Assembly (NCBI GenBank): GCA_963739515.1
Contig: CAVUAO010000003.1
Span: forward strand, 868,001-932,000
Reading direction: 5' to 3'
From: JBFYTX01 sp963739515
GTDB lineage: Bacteria > Chloroflexota > Dehalococcoidia > Dehalococcoidales > RBG-16-60-22
Length of the DNA: 64,000 bases
Positions 42,354 through 50,225 of the stretch are shown here, piece by piece (the first letter of the stretch is position 1; the number at the start of each line of letters is the position of its first letter). The position numbers and the translations under genes are program-made. The notes beneath the pieces were generated by a model that worked only from the letters and a program-made list of their open reading frames with translations, searched no databases and was not told the origin of the DNA.

Positions 42354-42605
42354 TTACACTTTAATGCCCAGAGTCTTTATCATGTATTGAGGGTTTTTCC
42401 AGCTTTTGATTTTATATTCTCTTCGTCTGGCATCAGGTAAAGTCGGCAGTGTTTCTGTGTAAATAAGCACCCACGGACGGTATGCTTTAGTTGAAATATG
42501 ATGACCGGCATTGTGTCTGAACAAACGAACGGAGATATCGACAGTCGAACCGATGTAAAATCGGCTAAATGATTTGCTATAAAGAATATATACAAAAGCT
42601 GACAA
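42354..42605 (-). CDS. GIY-YIG nuclease family protein
   Basis: An 83-residue protein matching the UPF0213-type single-domain GIY-YIG fold: FVYILYSKSFSRFYIGST (YIL...YIG), RLFRHNAGH with the conserved Arg, and YETL/REYKIKSWK with the catalytic Glu context (TETLPTLPDARRREYKIK). Such proteins resemble UvrC/homing endonuclease catalytic domains, often of unknown role. Start is a TTG only 8 bp after the tRNA-Ala 3' end, with no ribosome site, and the stop TAA abuts the tRNA fragment. So the whole gene sits inside a tRNA locus. A cut or invasion of tRNA DNA by this nuclease is inference only. Confidence 0.82.
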   Translation of the reverse strand: MSAFVYILYSKSFSRFYIGSTVDISVRLFRHNAGHHISTKAYRPWVLIYTETLPTLPDARRREYKIKSWKNPQYMIKTLGIKV

Positions 42606-42613
42606 CGATTTTT

Positions 42614-42689
42614 TGGTGGAGATAGGGGGATTCGAACCCCCGACCTCCGCGATGCGAACGCGGCGCTCTCCCAGCTGAGCTATATCCCC
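42614..42689 (-). tRNA. tRNA-Ala(CGC)
   Basis: A 76-nt cloverleaf with encoded CCA: acceptor GGGGATA / TATCTCC, D-arm AGCTCAGCTGGGAGAGC, anticodon arm CCGCG-TTCGCAT-CGCGG (anticodon CGC), T-arm GGGGG-TTCGAAT-CCCCC. Complete, and upstream of the GIY-YIG gene on the same strand. Confidence 0.93.
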
Positions 42690-42720
42690 GTGGTGACCAG
42701 ATTATTATAACATACCCCGG

Positions 42721-43527
42721 CTACCGCTCGATGCGCTTGATCTGGTAGCGCAGCTTGCCCGCCTTGACGCTGATTTCCACCGTGTCCCCGTCGCTCCGCC
42801 CGATGAGCACTTTGCCCAGCGGCGAAGCGCTGGATATTTTCCCCTTCAGCGGGTCCGTTTCACGCGGGTCGACTATCTTGTAGCGGAGCTCTTCACCGTT
42901 AGCGAGGTCGCTCAGGACGATGCTGTCGCCCACGCCGGACTTCACAGCCGGTTTTTTCTTGTCGTCGAAAATCGTCGCAGACTTTATCGCATCCTCGAGC
43001 GACTTGATCCTTCCTTCCACGTGCCCGCGTTCTTCCCGCGCGGCGTCCAGTGGCGCATTTTCGCGGAAGTCCTTGTCCGCCGCGGCCAGCTGTATCGATT
43101 TGACGAGCTCCCGACTCTTTGTCTTCAGGGCGTCCAGCTCGGCGACCAGCTCGTCATATCTTTGTTGCGATAGCGTTGCCGCCTCCGGCTGCCCGCGCTT
43201 TCCGGCACCCGACGGTCCGGCTTTTCCCTTCTTGGTTTTCAGGTGCGTGGCGAGGTTGGTCCGACTCCACCCCAACTTTTTTGCATAAGCGAAGAAAGCC
43301 CGCAGCACCTCGAATTTTTTCTCGTAGTCGATATCGGACACGTTGAGCTGCTCGGCGTAGGATGCCACGTGCGGCGGCGCCAGCTCCGAGAAGGGCCTTT
43401 CCCACCCGTACCACCGGGCGAATCTATACACCTCCGGCTGGCTGGCTTCCCTCTCTTTGGCTTTTAATTTAGCTACGTAAAGCGCGGCGGCTTCGCCCAG
43501 GCGGGGACTGCGGTTATCGCTGGTCAC
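42721..43527 (-). CDS. greA: GreA/GreB-like transcription factor fused to a core-binding-type N-terminal domain
   Basis: A 268-residue protein. Residues 1-90 resemble the SAM-like core-binding domain of tyrosine recombinases (YVAKLKAKEREASQPEVYRFARWYG split; YEKKFEVLRAFFAYAKKLGW). Residues about 115-195 form the Gre coiled coil with acidic tip residues (ADKDFRENAPLDAAREER). Residues about 200-268 are the FKBP-like GreA end (SIVLSDLANGEELRYKIV, DPLKGKISSASPLGKVLIG). Gre factors rescue backtracked RNA polymerase by RNA cleavage; here the acidic tip seems kept. The N-terminal addition is unusual. No catalytic recombinase part is present. Confidence 0.8.
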   Translation of the reverse strand: MTSDNRSPRLGEAAALYVAKLKAKEREASQPEVYRFARWYGWERPFSELAPPHVASYAEQLNVSDIDYEKKFEVLRAFFAYAKKLGWSRTNLATHLKTKKGKAGPSGAGKRGQPEAATLSQQRYDELVAELDALKTKSRELVKSIQLAAADKDFRENAPLDAAREERGHVEGRIKSLEDAIKSATIFDDKKKPAVKSGVGDSIVLSDLANGEELRYKIVDPRETDPLKGKISSASPLGKVLIGRSDGDTVEISVKAGKLRYQIKRIER

Positions 43528-43589
43528 GGTTAGTTTCTCCTCGTCAGTGTGATAATTTATTCTAAGCGTTTTTAAGGTGGCCGGTCAAT

Positions 43590-44759
43590 TTAGACGCCAT
43601 TAAAAGGCATTTTAATGTGCCCGATGGTTTTGGCGACCACCTGGTATTTGAGCAGCCTCATGATAGTCCGCCCATGCCAGTCGAAGGAAAGGTCTTCGGC
43701 TTTGAGCAGGGCTTCGTCGATGCCCCCCGCCTTTATTATCCGGAAGGTGCGGTCGATTTGCCGGTCGCTGAGCCGTTCGAAGAGTTTCCGGAACCAGTAG
43801 TCGGTGCGCAGTTCCCGGCCCAGCTTTTTACGCCAGCCCCGTTCGTAGCGCGCCAGCCTTTTCCCCGCCAGGTCATCGTCTTCAAGAGCTTGGTGTAATG
43901 TGTCGGCGGCGATATCGGCGCTCAGGAGGCCGTAATAGATGCCGCCGCCGGTGGTCGGCTTGACCTGCCCCGCGGCGTCGCCCACCGCTATCATGCGCTC
44001 GCCATAGGCACGCGTCAGCGGCTTCAGGGGAATGCCGCCGTAGCTTATTTTCACCTCGGCTGAGGCTATTTTGCCTCTTGACGTGAGGTCGGCCAGCCAC
44101 TTCTTAAGATAAAAACCGGGGTTTCCCCGCGATAACAGCCCTGCTTTGGCTATTCCCGGCGCCGCCGGCACCAGCCAGGCAAAAAATCCCGGGGCTATGC
44201 CTCCGAAATAGACTTCCACTTCGTCGCCGGGTGCTTCGACTTCCGCCTGGGCGCCGCCGACGAAATCTTTAAACCCGCCCAGCCCCAGTATATCGATAAG
44301 TCCGGGATTGAAGCCGCAGGTGATAACTGCTACTTTACCTTCGATGACATACGACTTTCCCTCGCGGGTTGCGGCAACAGCTACCCGGTCGTGCTCGATA
44401 TTTACTCCGGTAGCGCGACTGTTAAAGCTGTATTCCGCGCCGACCTTTTGCGCCCGCGCCGCCATTTCGGTGTCGAAAGCGGGGCGGTCCAGCACCACGG
44501 CCTGGGTTTCCGGGCGGTATAGATGCAGGCGGTTGCCGGAAGGCGAAAAAAGCGTGGCGCTGTTTAGCTTGCGGTAAATACATTTGTCCGGGATTTCCAG
44601 GGTGCGGACGCATTCCTCCCCGATGATGCCGGTGCAGGCGGTTTTCAGGCCCGGCCGCGCGTTTTTCTCCAGCACCAGGACTTTATGGCCTTTTTCCGCG
44701 AGGCGGCCGGCCACCCGACTCCCCACCGGACCCCCACCGACGATGATGGCGTCGTACAT
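43590..44759 (-). CDS. Geranylgeranyl-reductase-family FAD oxidoreductase
   Basis: A 389-residue flavoprotein: FAD motif IIVGGGPVGSRVAGRLAEKG at the N-terminus, ACTGIIGEECV near residue 42, and VGDAAGQVKPTTGGGIYYGL near residue 270, which is the classic GGR/ChlP signature (GD...PxxxxGI). It reduces isoprenoid double bonds, or is a related monooxygenase-type protein; the real substrate (quinone, chlorophyll side chain or membrane lipid) is unknown. It begins exactly at the stop of the preceding membrane protein gene (TAAATG). Confidence 0.85.
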   Translation of the reverse strand: MYDAIIVGGGPVGSRVAGRLAEKGHKVLVLEKNARPGLKTACTGIIGEECVRTLEIPDKCIYRKLNSATLFSPSGNRLHLYRPETQAVVLDRPAFDTEMAARAQKVGAEYSFNSRATGVNIEHDRVAVAATREGKSYVIEGKVAVITCGFNPGLIDILGLGGFKDFVGGAQAEVEAPGDEVEVYFGGIAPGFFAWLVPAAPGIAKAGLLSRGNPGFYLKKWLADLTSRGKIASAEVKISYGGIPLKPLTRAYGERMIAVGDAAGQVKPTTGGGIYYGLLSADIAADTLHQALEDDDLAGKRLARYERGWRKKLGRELRTDYWFRKLFERLSDRQIDRTFRIIKAGGIDEALLKAEDLSFDWHGRTIMRLLKYQVVAKTIGHIKMPFNGV

Positions 44760-45098
44760 TTACGCTTCTTCGGTCCCGGATTTGCGCTTGATGAGTCTCC
44801 GGGCAAGGTAGACCGCCAGGCCGATAGCGGTTATCACGATGATGGTGATGAGGGCGTTGGTGCCGGTAATTTTTACCTGGAAAATGAGGTTCAGTGCCAG
44901 GACGCTGAGGGTCACGGTGGCTATCGATATGCCGATGGACAGGGCAATCCTTTCGACGTTGTTTATCTTGTGGAAAAGGGCCAGTGTCCAAGCGAAACCC
45001 GGTACGAAGAAAACGATAATGACCCCCACGATTGCCCGGAGGACGGGGATACTATTGAGAAATGATAAAAAACTGTCCTTGAGCGCCCCCAGGTCCAT
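44760..45098 (-). CDS. Small DUF1616-like membrane protein
   Basis: A 112-residue protein with three or four hydrophobic segments: FLSFLNSIPVLRAIVGVIIV, VPGFAWTLALF, IALSIGISIATVTLSVLALN and NALITIIVITAIGLAVYLAR. The FFVPGFAWTLALF plus VERIALSIGIS pattern matches the DUF1616 membrane family. A basic C-terminal tail (RRLIKRKSGTEEA) ends the protein. Cotranscribed with the reductase that follows. Function unknown. Confidence 0.75.
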   Translation of the reverse strand: MDLGALKDSFLSFLNSIPVLRAIVGVIIVFFVPGFAWTLALFHKINNVERIALSIGISIATVTLSVLALNLIFQVKITGTNALITIIVITAIGLAVYLARRLIKRKSGTEEA

Positions 45099-45166
45099 GC
45101 CCTAATACTAACCAATTTTCAGTTCGACTTCAACTGCATATACCCTATCACAATCTATGACAGTTC

Positions 45167-45190
45167 TTGACAAATATTCCCGGTTAGTAT
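45167..45190 (+). promoter_or_regulatory. Candidate promoter for the DUF134 gene
   Basis: TTGACA (45167-45172) with TATTAT about 15 bp or TTATCA 17 bp downstream, 45-60 bp before the DUF134 start. The -10 choice is uncertain. Confidence 0.4.
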
Positions 45191-45232
45191 TATCATGAAT
45201 AATGAGCATATGCCCATAATATGAGGCAAAAA

Positions 45233-45649
45233 ATGTCTAGACCATTTAAATGTCGGCGAGTGGCTTTTGTTCCGGACGTGACCTATTTTAAACCGGCGGG
45301 TATACCACTGAGATTTTTAGAAGAGGTATCCATGTCGATAGAAGAAGCTGAAGCTTTACGTCTTAAGGACCTGGAAGGATTCAAGCAGGAGCAAGGGGCT
45401 GAAAAGATGAATGTTTCCCGTCCTACTTTCCAGCGTGTCCTGGCATCGGCAAGACAAAAAGTCGCAGATGCCCTTCTTAACGGCAAAGCTATCAGGATCA
45501 ATGGCGGCAACTTCGAGATGACATGGCGCCGGTTCCGCTGTCAGCGGGGGCACGAATGGGAATTGGAAACGCCGGTTTCCGTATTACCGGAAGCCTGTCC
45601 AAGGTGTCATGAGCCGAGCGTTGATCCGGTTGTGTCCGCCAGAAAGTAA
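45233..45649 (+). CDS. DUF134 DNA-binding protein (UPF0251)
   Basis: A 138-residue protein from ATG 45233 (MSRPFKCRRV), preceded by GAGG. Residues 30-100 form a helix-turn-helix: SMSIEEAEALRLKDLEG, then GAEKMNVSRPTFQRVLASAR. A C-terminal zinc-ribbon-like end, FRCQRGHEWELETPVSVL and ACPRCHE, follows. DUF134 proteins are predicted regulators often next to NifX/MTH1175-type and zinc-ribbon proteins, as here (45668 and 46079). Confidence 0.85.
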   Translation: MSRPFKCRRVAFVPDVTYFKPAGIPLRFLEEVSMSIEEAEALRLKDLEGFKQEQGAEKMNVSRPTFQRVLASARQKVADALLNGKAIRINGGNFEMTWRRFRCQRGHEWELETPVSVLPEACPRCHEPSVDPVVSARK

Positions 45650-45667
45650 TAAGGGAGAATTAGGCTG

Positions 45668-45994
45668 ATGGAACGTCGGTTACTGTGTAAGAAGTGCCGG
45701 AATGTATTCGACATGCCAATCTCCGATAGCGCTTCACCGGTCGCGGAGATACATTGCCCGTTGTGCTGCGGCACCGATGTCATCGAAGCTCCTGCCTGGG
45801 CGCCTCTAGGCTCCGGCTTTAATATTTTTGAAAATGATACCTGGGAATACCAATGCCAGGAATGCAAGAATACCTTCAAATTACCTAATCCTAAAAGCCC
45901 GGCGGAGGGAAAAAGCCGGATATGCCTGTTCTGCAGCAGTAATCATTTACATTTAATGACTGACAACGGAGCCATACCGCTATATTGCGGCTGA
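45668..45994 (+). CDS. Zinc-ribbon protein
   Basis: A 108-residue protein with several CxxC pairs: CKKCRN near residue 8, CPLCCG near 32, CQECKN near 63 and CLFCSS near 90. No other catalytic motif. It lies 18 bp after the DUF134 gene and 84 bp before the NifX-like gene, and its pattern suggests a metal- or RNA-binding adapter. Unrecognised beyond the zinc ribbon. Confidence 0.7.
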   Translation: MERRLLCKKCRNVFDMPISDSASPVAEIHCPLCCGTDVIEAPAWAPLGSGFNIFENDTWEYQCQECKNTFKLPNPKSPAEGKSRICLFCSSNHLHLMTDNGAIPLYCG

Positions 45995-46078
45995 TAATTA
46001 CTACATTGAGGCCGTGAGCCTCATTCAACATAGATTCCCGCATACGCAACCTTAAAAAAATAAAGGAGTGAAACAGTT

Positions 46079-46477
46079 ATGAAAATTGCCGCAGTATCTG
46101 AAGATGGGGCCACTATCAGCCAGCACTTCGGGCGGGCACCGCTATATGTCGTGGTTACGGTAGAAAATGGAAAGATTGTGAGCAAGGAAAACAGAGACAA
46201 GGCAGGTCACCGCACTTTTGCCGGCGGTCAACATCCTGAAATGGCGCCTGGTGAACGGCACGGGTATGACGCCGGTGCGCAGTCAAGGCACGCCGCCATG
46301 GCCCAGAGTATCGATGATTGCCAAGTGCTCATCGCCGGGGGAATGGGGTCGGGCGCGTATGATAGTCTGAAGAGCCGCGGTATTGAGACGGTAATCACCG
46401 ACATCTCAAATATCGATGAGGCTGTCAAGCTCTATCTAGATGGCAAGCTCCCGAATCGCATGGAGCGGTTGCATTAG
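46079..46477 (+). CDS. NifX/NifB-like dinitrogenase iron-molybdenum cofactor-binding protein
   Basis: A 132-residue protein of the NifX/MTH1175 family: MKIAAVSEDGATISQHFGRA at the N-terminus, then AGGMGSGAYDSLKSRGIETV near residue 90 and VKLYLDGKL near the end. AAGGAG is 8-12 bp upstream. These small proteins bind Fe-S or metal cofactors; without nif genes the role here is not nitrogen fixation by itself. The middle carries His-rich residues (GHRTFAGGQHPEMAPGERHG), a possible metal site. Neighbours: DUF134 and a zinc ribbon. Confidence 0.85.
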   Translation: MKIAAVSEDGATISQHFGRAPLYVVVTVENGKIVSKENRDKAGHRTFAGGQHPEMAPGERHGYDAGAQSRHAAMAQSIDDCQVLIAGGMGSGAYDSLKSRGIETVITDISNIDEAVKLYLDGKLPNRMERLH

Positions 46478-46525
46478 GCTGAATTGGTCTTAAGGGATCA
46501 ACCAAACACCGAAAGGTCATTAACT

Positions 46526-48991
46526 TTACTCGAAAACCCCCTTCTGCCTCAGCCTGTCCACCTCGCTCTGATTCATGCCCAGGATTTCCGTGCAGATGCG
46601 GTCGGTGTGCTCTCCAAGTAAAACGGGACGCTGCACCGCCGCTTCCACCGCGGAAAGCTTTATCGGGGCGGGGTGGTAATAGCGCAGCTTGCCCATGTAG
46701 GGGTGCTCCATCTCACGGTAAAAATGATAGTAGTTCATCTGCGGGTCTTCGTTGATGTCCTTGGCGCTGGCGACAACTCCCGCCCCCACCCCGACCTGTT
46801 GGAGCATTTCCTCCACCGCCTCCGGCGGGTAATTTGACGTCCACTTTTCCACCAACTTATCCAGCTCGTCGCTGTATTTAACGCGGTCGGCCGCCTTGGC
46901 GTATTTTTTGTCCTGCGTCCACTTCGGGTTGCCGATGACCTTCACCAGGCTTTGCCACTCTGCGTCGTTCGTCACCGCGATAGCTGCCCACCTGTCCTCG
47001 CCTTTACAGCGGTAGATGCCGTAGGGCGCGGCAGAATCGCTCCTATTGCCTTTCGACTGAAACTCGCGGTGATTGACCTGGTAGTCGAGGATAAGCGGCG
47101 TCATATAGTTGAGGCCCGTCTCTATCTGGGAATGGTCGATGTACTGTCCCTTGCCGGTGCGCCGCTTGTAATCGAGCGCCGCCATTATCGATAGCGTCGC
47201 GTACATCGGCGAAAGCTGGTCGGTGTAATAGGTCGATGGCGGCACCGGGGCTCTATCCGCCCACCCGACGATGTTGTCCATCATCGTGACGGCCGTCAGG
47301 ATACTGCCGAAGCCGGGCTGGTCCGCCATCGGCCCGGTGTGCCCATAGCCGCAGGTGCGGAACATGATGATTTCCGGATTTACTTTCTTCAGCCCCTCGT
47401 AGTCGAGTCCCAGCCGGTCCATGACTCCGGCCGGGAACCCCTCCGCCACCACGTCCGCCCACGCTACGAGCTTTTTAAAAATGTCGATGGCTTCCGCGTG
47501 TTTGAAGTTGAGGGCAATGTCCATCTCCGGGGCGGTGTGCGTTATCGAAAAGAAGGCGCTGCGTTCCAGCCCCACCGGTTCCCCCGGCTGGTTCGTGGGG
47601 GCGAACGGGGCGAAAAGCCTGACCGGGTCGGGCCTCGTCGACGTTTCCACGCGGATGGTGGTCGCCCCGTAGTGGCTGAGATAGTTGCAGGTATACACGC
47701 CCACTCCCGCCCAGCAGAGCTGGATAAGCTTTACCCCCTCGAAGGGCTTTTTATTGTCGATGGTTTTCGGCTTTTCCGCCGACTTTTTCCAGGAGTCGAG
47801 GGTTTTCAGGATTTCGTCGTTGTGCTCGCCGATGCGCGGCGCCCGTGTGCGTGGCCCGACGTATCCCTGCGTGGTCGTGACCGCCCCACCCGGGTATTTA
47901 AGCTTGCCTATCCCGGGGCAATCGATTTCTTTCCAGAATTTCCTGGCGGCGAGTTGAGGGTGCTTAAGGACGTCCTCGGCGTTGTTGCAGGGCCCGAGCT
48001 GGAAGCGGTTTTCTACCGCGAGCTTGAGGAGCTCGTCTTTGGTGTGGTTCATGAAGAATTTGCCGAGTGAGTCCATGAGCTTTTCCGCCTGTTGGCGCGT
48101 CATGTGTTCCCAGCTTTTCTTTTCCCAGTCCCAGCCTTCCAGGAACCCAATATCGATGCCGTCTTTCTTGAGGTATTCCATCATGCTCAGGTTGTTTTTG
48201 GCGGCGGTAGGATTCAGGAGGAGGTTGAGGGCGATATAGCCGTCTTTGCAGGGCCATAGTAATGTGTTGTAGAAGGTCGAGCCGTCTTTGAGGGCGACCG
48301 ATGCCCGCGCCCGGCCGTGCCTGGTCGGGACTTGACCGAAGAGGGCGTAGGGTCCTTCCATTTCCGCCGAGCAGACGATGTCGAGGGCTTGTTGCGTGAT
48401 GGCGTCGACGTGCTGTCCCTGGCCGGTACGCGCGCGGTGCGCCAGGGCAATCAGCGTGCCGGCGGCGCCGTTCATGGCGCCGAGGCTGTGGGTGTGCTGG
48501 TAGCTGACGGTGAGGGGCGGGCGGTCGTCGTAGCCGGCCGTGTAGACCATCCCGCCGAGCGCCCGCACGACGATGTCCGGGTCTTTATAGTCTTTATACG
48601 GCCCTTCCTGCCCGAAGCCGGTGATAGAGGTCAGGACGATGCCGGGGTTGATTTTAGATAGGTCTTTATAGCCGAGCCCGAGCTTATCCAGATAGCCGGG
48701 TGGATACGACTCTATGACGGCGTCGGCGGTCTTGACGAGCTTGAGAAATAGCTCTTTACCCGGTGGCGTGGTGATGTCCAGCGTGACGCTTTTCTTATTG
48801 GCGTTGAAGGCGAGCCAGGTGAGGTTCTTCTCGGGGTCGACTTTGTCCCCGGGAAAGAGTCCTCTAAAGCGGGCAGGGTCGCCGCCGGGCGGCTCTATCT
48901 TTATCACCTCCGCCCCCCAGTCGGATAGCGCCCGCCCGCACATAAACGCCTTTTCCGTCGTAAGGTCTAGTATGCGGTAGCAGCTCAGCAT
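46526..48991 (-). CDS. Tandem CaiB/BaiF (type III) CoA transferase
   Basis: An 821-residue protein of two fused family III CoA-transferase units. Start ATG 48991 (MLSCYRILDLT) has GGAGGGG 4 bp upstream. First unit, residues 1-400: ALSDWGAEVIKIEPPGGDPAR, GRTGQGQHVDAITQQ (RTGQGQHVDA). Second unit, 410-815: LSHYGATTIRVETSTRPD, and YYTDQLSPMYATLS followed by RRTGKGQYIDHS. The family uses an Asp to form an acyl anhydride. The second unit has Asp in YTDQLSP; the first has YQHTHSLGAMNG there, so only one site seems active. It moves CoA between organic acids; the substrate is unknown. Confidence 0.88.
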   Translation of the reverse strand: MLSCYRILDLTTEKAFMCGRALSDWGAEVIKIEPPGGDPARFRGLFPGDKVDPEKNLTWLAFNANKKSVTLDITTPPGKELFLKLVKTADAVIESYPPGYLDKLGLGYKDLSKINPGIVLTSITGFGQEGPYKDYKDPDIVVRALGGMVYTAGYDDRPPLTVSYQHTHSLGAMNGAAGTLIALAHRARTGQGQHVDAITQQALDIVCSAEMEGPYALFGQVPTRHGRARASVALKDGSTFYNTLLWPCKDGYIALNLLLNPTAAKNNLSMMEYLKKDGIDIGFLEGWDWEKKSWEHMTRQQAEKLMDSLGKFFMNHTKDELLKLAVENRFQLGPCNNAEDVLKHPQLAARKFWKEIDCPGIGKLKYPGGAVTTTQGYVGPRTRAPRIGEHNDEILKTLDSWKKSAEKPKTIDNKKPFEGVKLIQLCWAGVGVYTCNYLSHYGATTIRVETSTRPDPVRLFAPFAPTNQPGEPVGLERSAFFSITHTAPEMDIALNFKHAEAIDIFKKLVAWADVVAEGFPAGVMDRLGLDYEGLKKVNPEIIMFRTCGYGHTGPMADQPGFGSILTAVTMMDNIVGWADRAPVPPSTYYTDQLSPMYATLSIMAALDYKRRTGKGQYIDHSQIETGLNYMTPLILDYQVNHREFQSKGNRSDSAAPYGIYRCKGEDRWAAIAVTNDAEWQSLVKVIGNPKWTQDKKYAKAADRVKYSDELDKLVEKWTSNYPPEAVEEMLQQVGVGAGVVASAKDINEDPQMNYYHFYREMEHPYMGKLRYYHPAPIKLSAVEAAVQRPVLLGEHTDRICTEILGMNQSEVDRLRQKGVFE

Positions 48992-49458
48992 AAGCCCCTC
49001 CGTTGGACTGTCATTGCGAGCCATCCTTCCAAAGAAGGAGGCGCGGCAATCTCTATGTCATCCTGAACGTAGAGAAGGATCCGTTTTCTCCGTCATTCCA
49101 GCGCAGGCTGGAATCCACAAAAGGGGATTTTATATCCAGATAATTATAGTATGAAGAAGAGAGAGGGGGCAAATGGGAGAGCAGACCGTGCGCTCCCCGT
49201 GACAAAATCCCATTCCCTTTCTCCCCATTTTACGGTACACTTTTATTAGTGAGCCACGTTCGCTCACCCTGAGCCTGTCGAAGGGTTTACATAAATTAAA
49301 AAACGAATAAACGGTATTTATAGCTAACTTACCATAACTCTAAAAACGAATCCCCCGGAAAATGAAGCTGGTTTGACATAATCTAAAAACGAATCCTGAA
49401 GCTATTCACTCGTGAAAACCCCCAAAAAAAATTTTAAAAAACGAATAACGAATCCCGT
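48992..49458. repeat. Intergenic repeats between the CoA-transferase gene and tRNA-Pro
   Basis: No gene is convincing. The stretch has dispersed-element fragments: ATTCCAGC-GCAG-GCTGGAAT (49096-49116) as a perfect hairpin, a CACCCTGAGCCTGTCGAAGGG segment at 49265-49285, and at least five AAAACGAAT copies (near 49300, 49345, 49385, 49440 and 49445), two in CTAAAAACGAATCC. The CATTGCGAG motif at 49013-49020 also looks repeat-derived. These resemble the palindromic extragenic elements common in Dehalococcoidia assemblies. Confidence 0.55.
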
Positions 49459-49487
49459 TTGACATCTGCGCTCCTCTCCCCTATCAT
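49459..49487 (+). promoter_or_regulatory. Predicted promoter of tRNA-Pro
   Basis: TTGACA (49459-49464), a 17-bp spacer and TATCAT (49482-49487), 12 bp before the tRNA 5' end. Confidence 0.6.
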
Positions 49488-49499
49488 TGATGTGTCCGC

Positions 49500-49575
49500 C
49501 GGGGCGTAGCGCAGCCTGGTCTAGCGCGTCTGAATGGGGTTCAGAAGGTCGGCAGTTCAAATCTGCCCGCCCCGA
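49500..49575 (+). tRNA. tRNA-Pro(GGG), integration target
   Basis: A 76-nt cloverleaf: acceptor CGGGGCG / CGCCCCG, anticodon arm TCTGA-ATGGGGT-TCAGA (anticodon GGG), T-arm GGCAG-TTCAAAT-CTGCC, discriminator A, no encoded CCA. Its last 42 nt are duplicated at 61592-61633. Confidence 0.93.
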
Positions 49576-49576
49576 C
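49534..49576 (+). other. Left attachment site (tRNA-Pro 3' half)
   Basis: A 43-bp segment from the anticodon loop to just past the tRNA-Pro 3' end. It is identical to 61592-61634, which has no tRNA 5' half. This is the expected footprint of integrase-mediated insertion in a tRNA gene. Confidence 0.8.
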
Positions 49577-49691
49577 TCTAGCTTCAAAGAAAGCACCCGC
49601 GACCTTCTAATACCTCAAGAAGCCAAAGCTGGGTTGAATCTGTTGACGACCTTCTGTATAATTGAAATAAGGGCGGGTCCGCAAATGAAAC

Positions 49692-50078
49692 ATGGTTATT
49701 TCCACGCGCCCGATGGCACCCACGGGGCCTTCTCTTAAGTCCCTGATCAACGGCTTCGTGCTCACGAAGCAAACCGACGGCAAAAGCCCGCGCACGGTAG
49801 AATTCTACGGCGAAAACCTCAAGCGTTTCCTTTGGTATTCCCAACAAAAAGCTTGGCCTGATGATATCCGTATGTTCAATGAATGGGACATTCGGGAGTT
49901 TCTAGGCTATGTTGCCAATGAGACTAACAGGTGGGGATTGGCAGGAAATGGATCAGAGCCAGCGCAACGTAAAGTGTCCCATACTACAGTCCATCACTAT
50001 TACGTTGTCCTGGCGAACTTCTTCGGCTGGGTTGTTCGTGAAGGTTTCCTGACTGAAAACCCGACCTCCAAATGTTGA
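49692..50078 (+). pseudogene. Truncated tyrosine recombinase (N-terminal core-binding domain)
   Basis: A 128-residue piece that matches the SAM-like core-binding domain of XerC/phage integrases: LKSLINGFVLTKQTDG, SPRTVEFYGENLKRFL, FNEWDIREFLGYVANE and HTTVHHYYVVLANFFGWVVR. It stops at NPTSKC and lacks the whole catalytic domain (no R..HxxR...Y). The start may be ATG 49713 instead. Position directly after tRNA-Pro is that of the island integrase, so it is taken as the decayed integrase. Confidence 0.75.
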
Positions 50079-50225
50079 ATCATTTTATTACAGACAAAAG
50101 TACGCATGGAAGGGCAAACATCCCGATGTTTGTCCAGTGGTAGTTTAAATTCAGGATAAAAAACAGGGGGGAGCGTTTCCGCTTACCCTTTTTACTTAGG
50201 ATTCTTCTAATTCTCTGACATTCAG

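Noticed and set aside
48992..49024. Longer start (49024) for the CoA transferase
   Set aside because: It reads through a dispersed repeat, while ATG 48991 has GGAGGGG 4 bp upstream and matches the family N-terminus.
49300..49460. CRISPR or iteron-type replication origin
   Set aside because: Motif copies are short and irregularly spaced, and no replication protein lies nearby.
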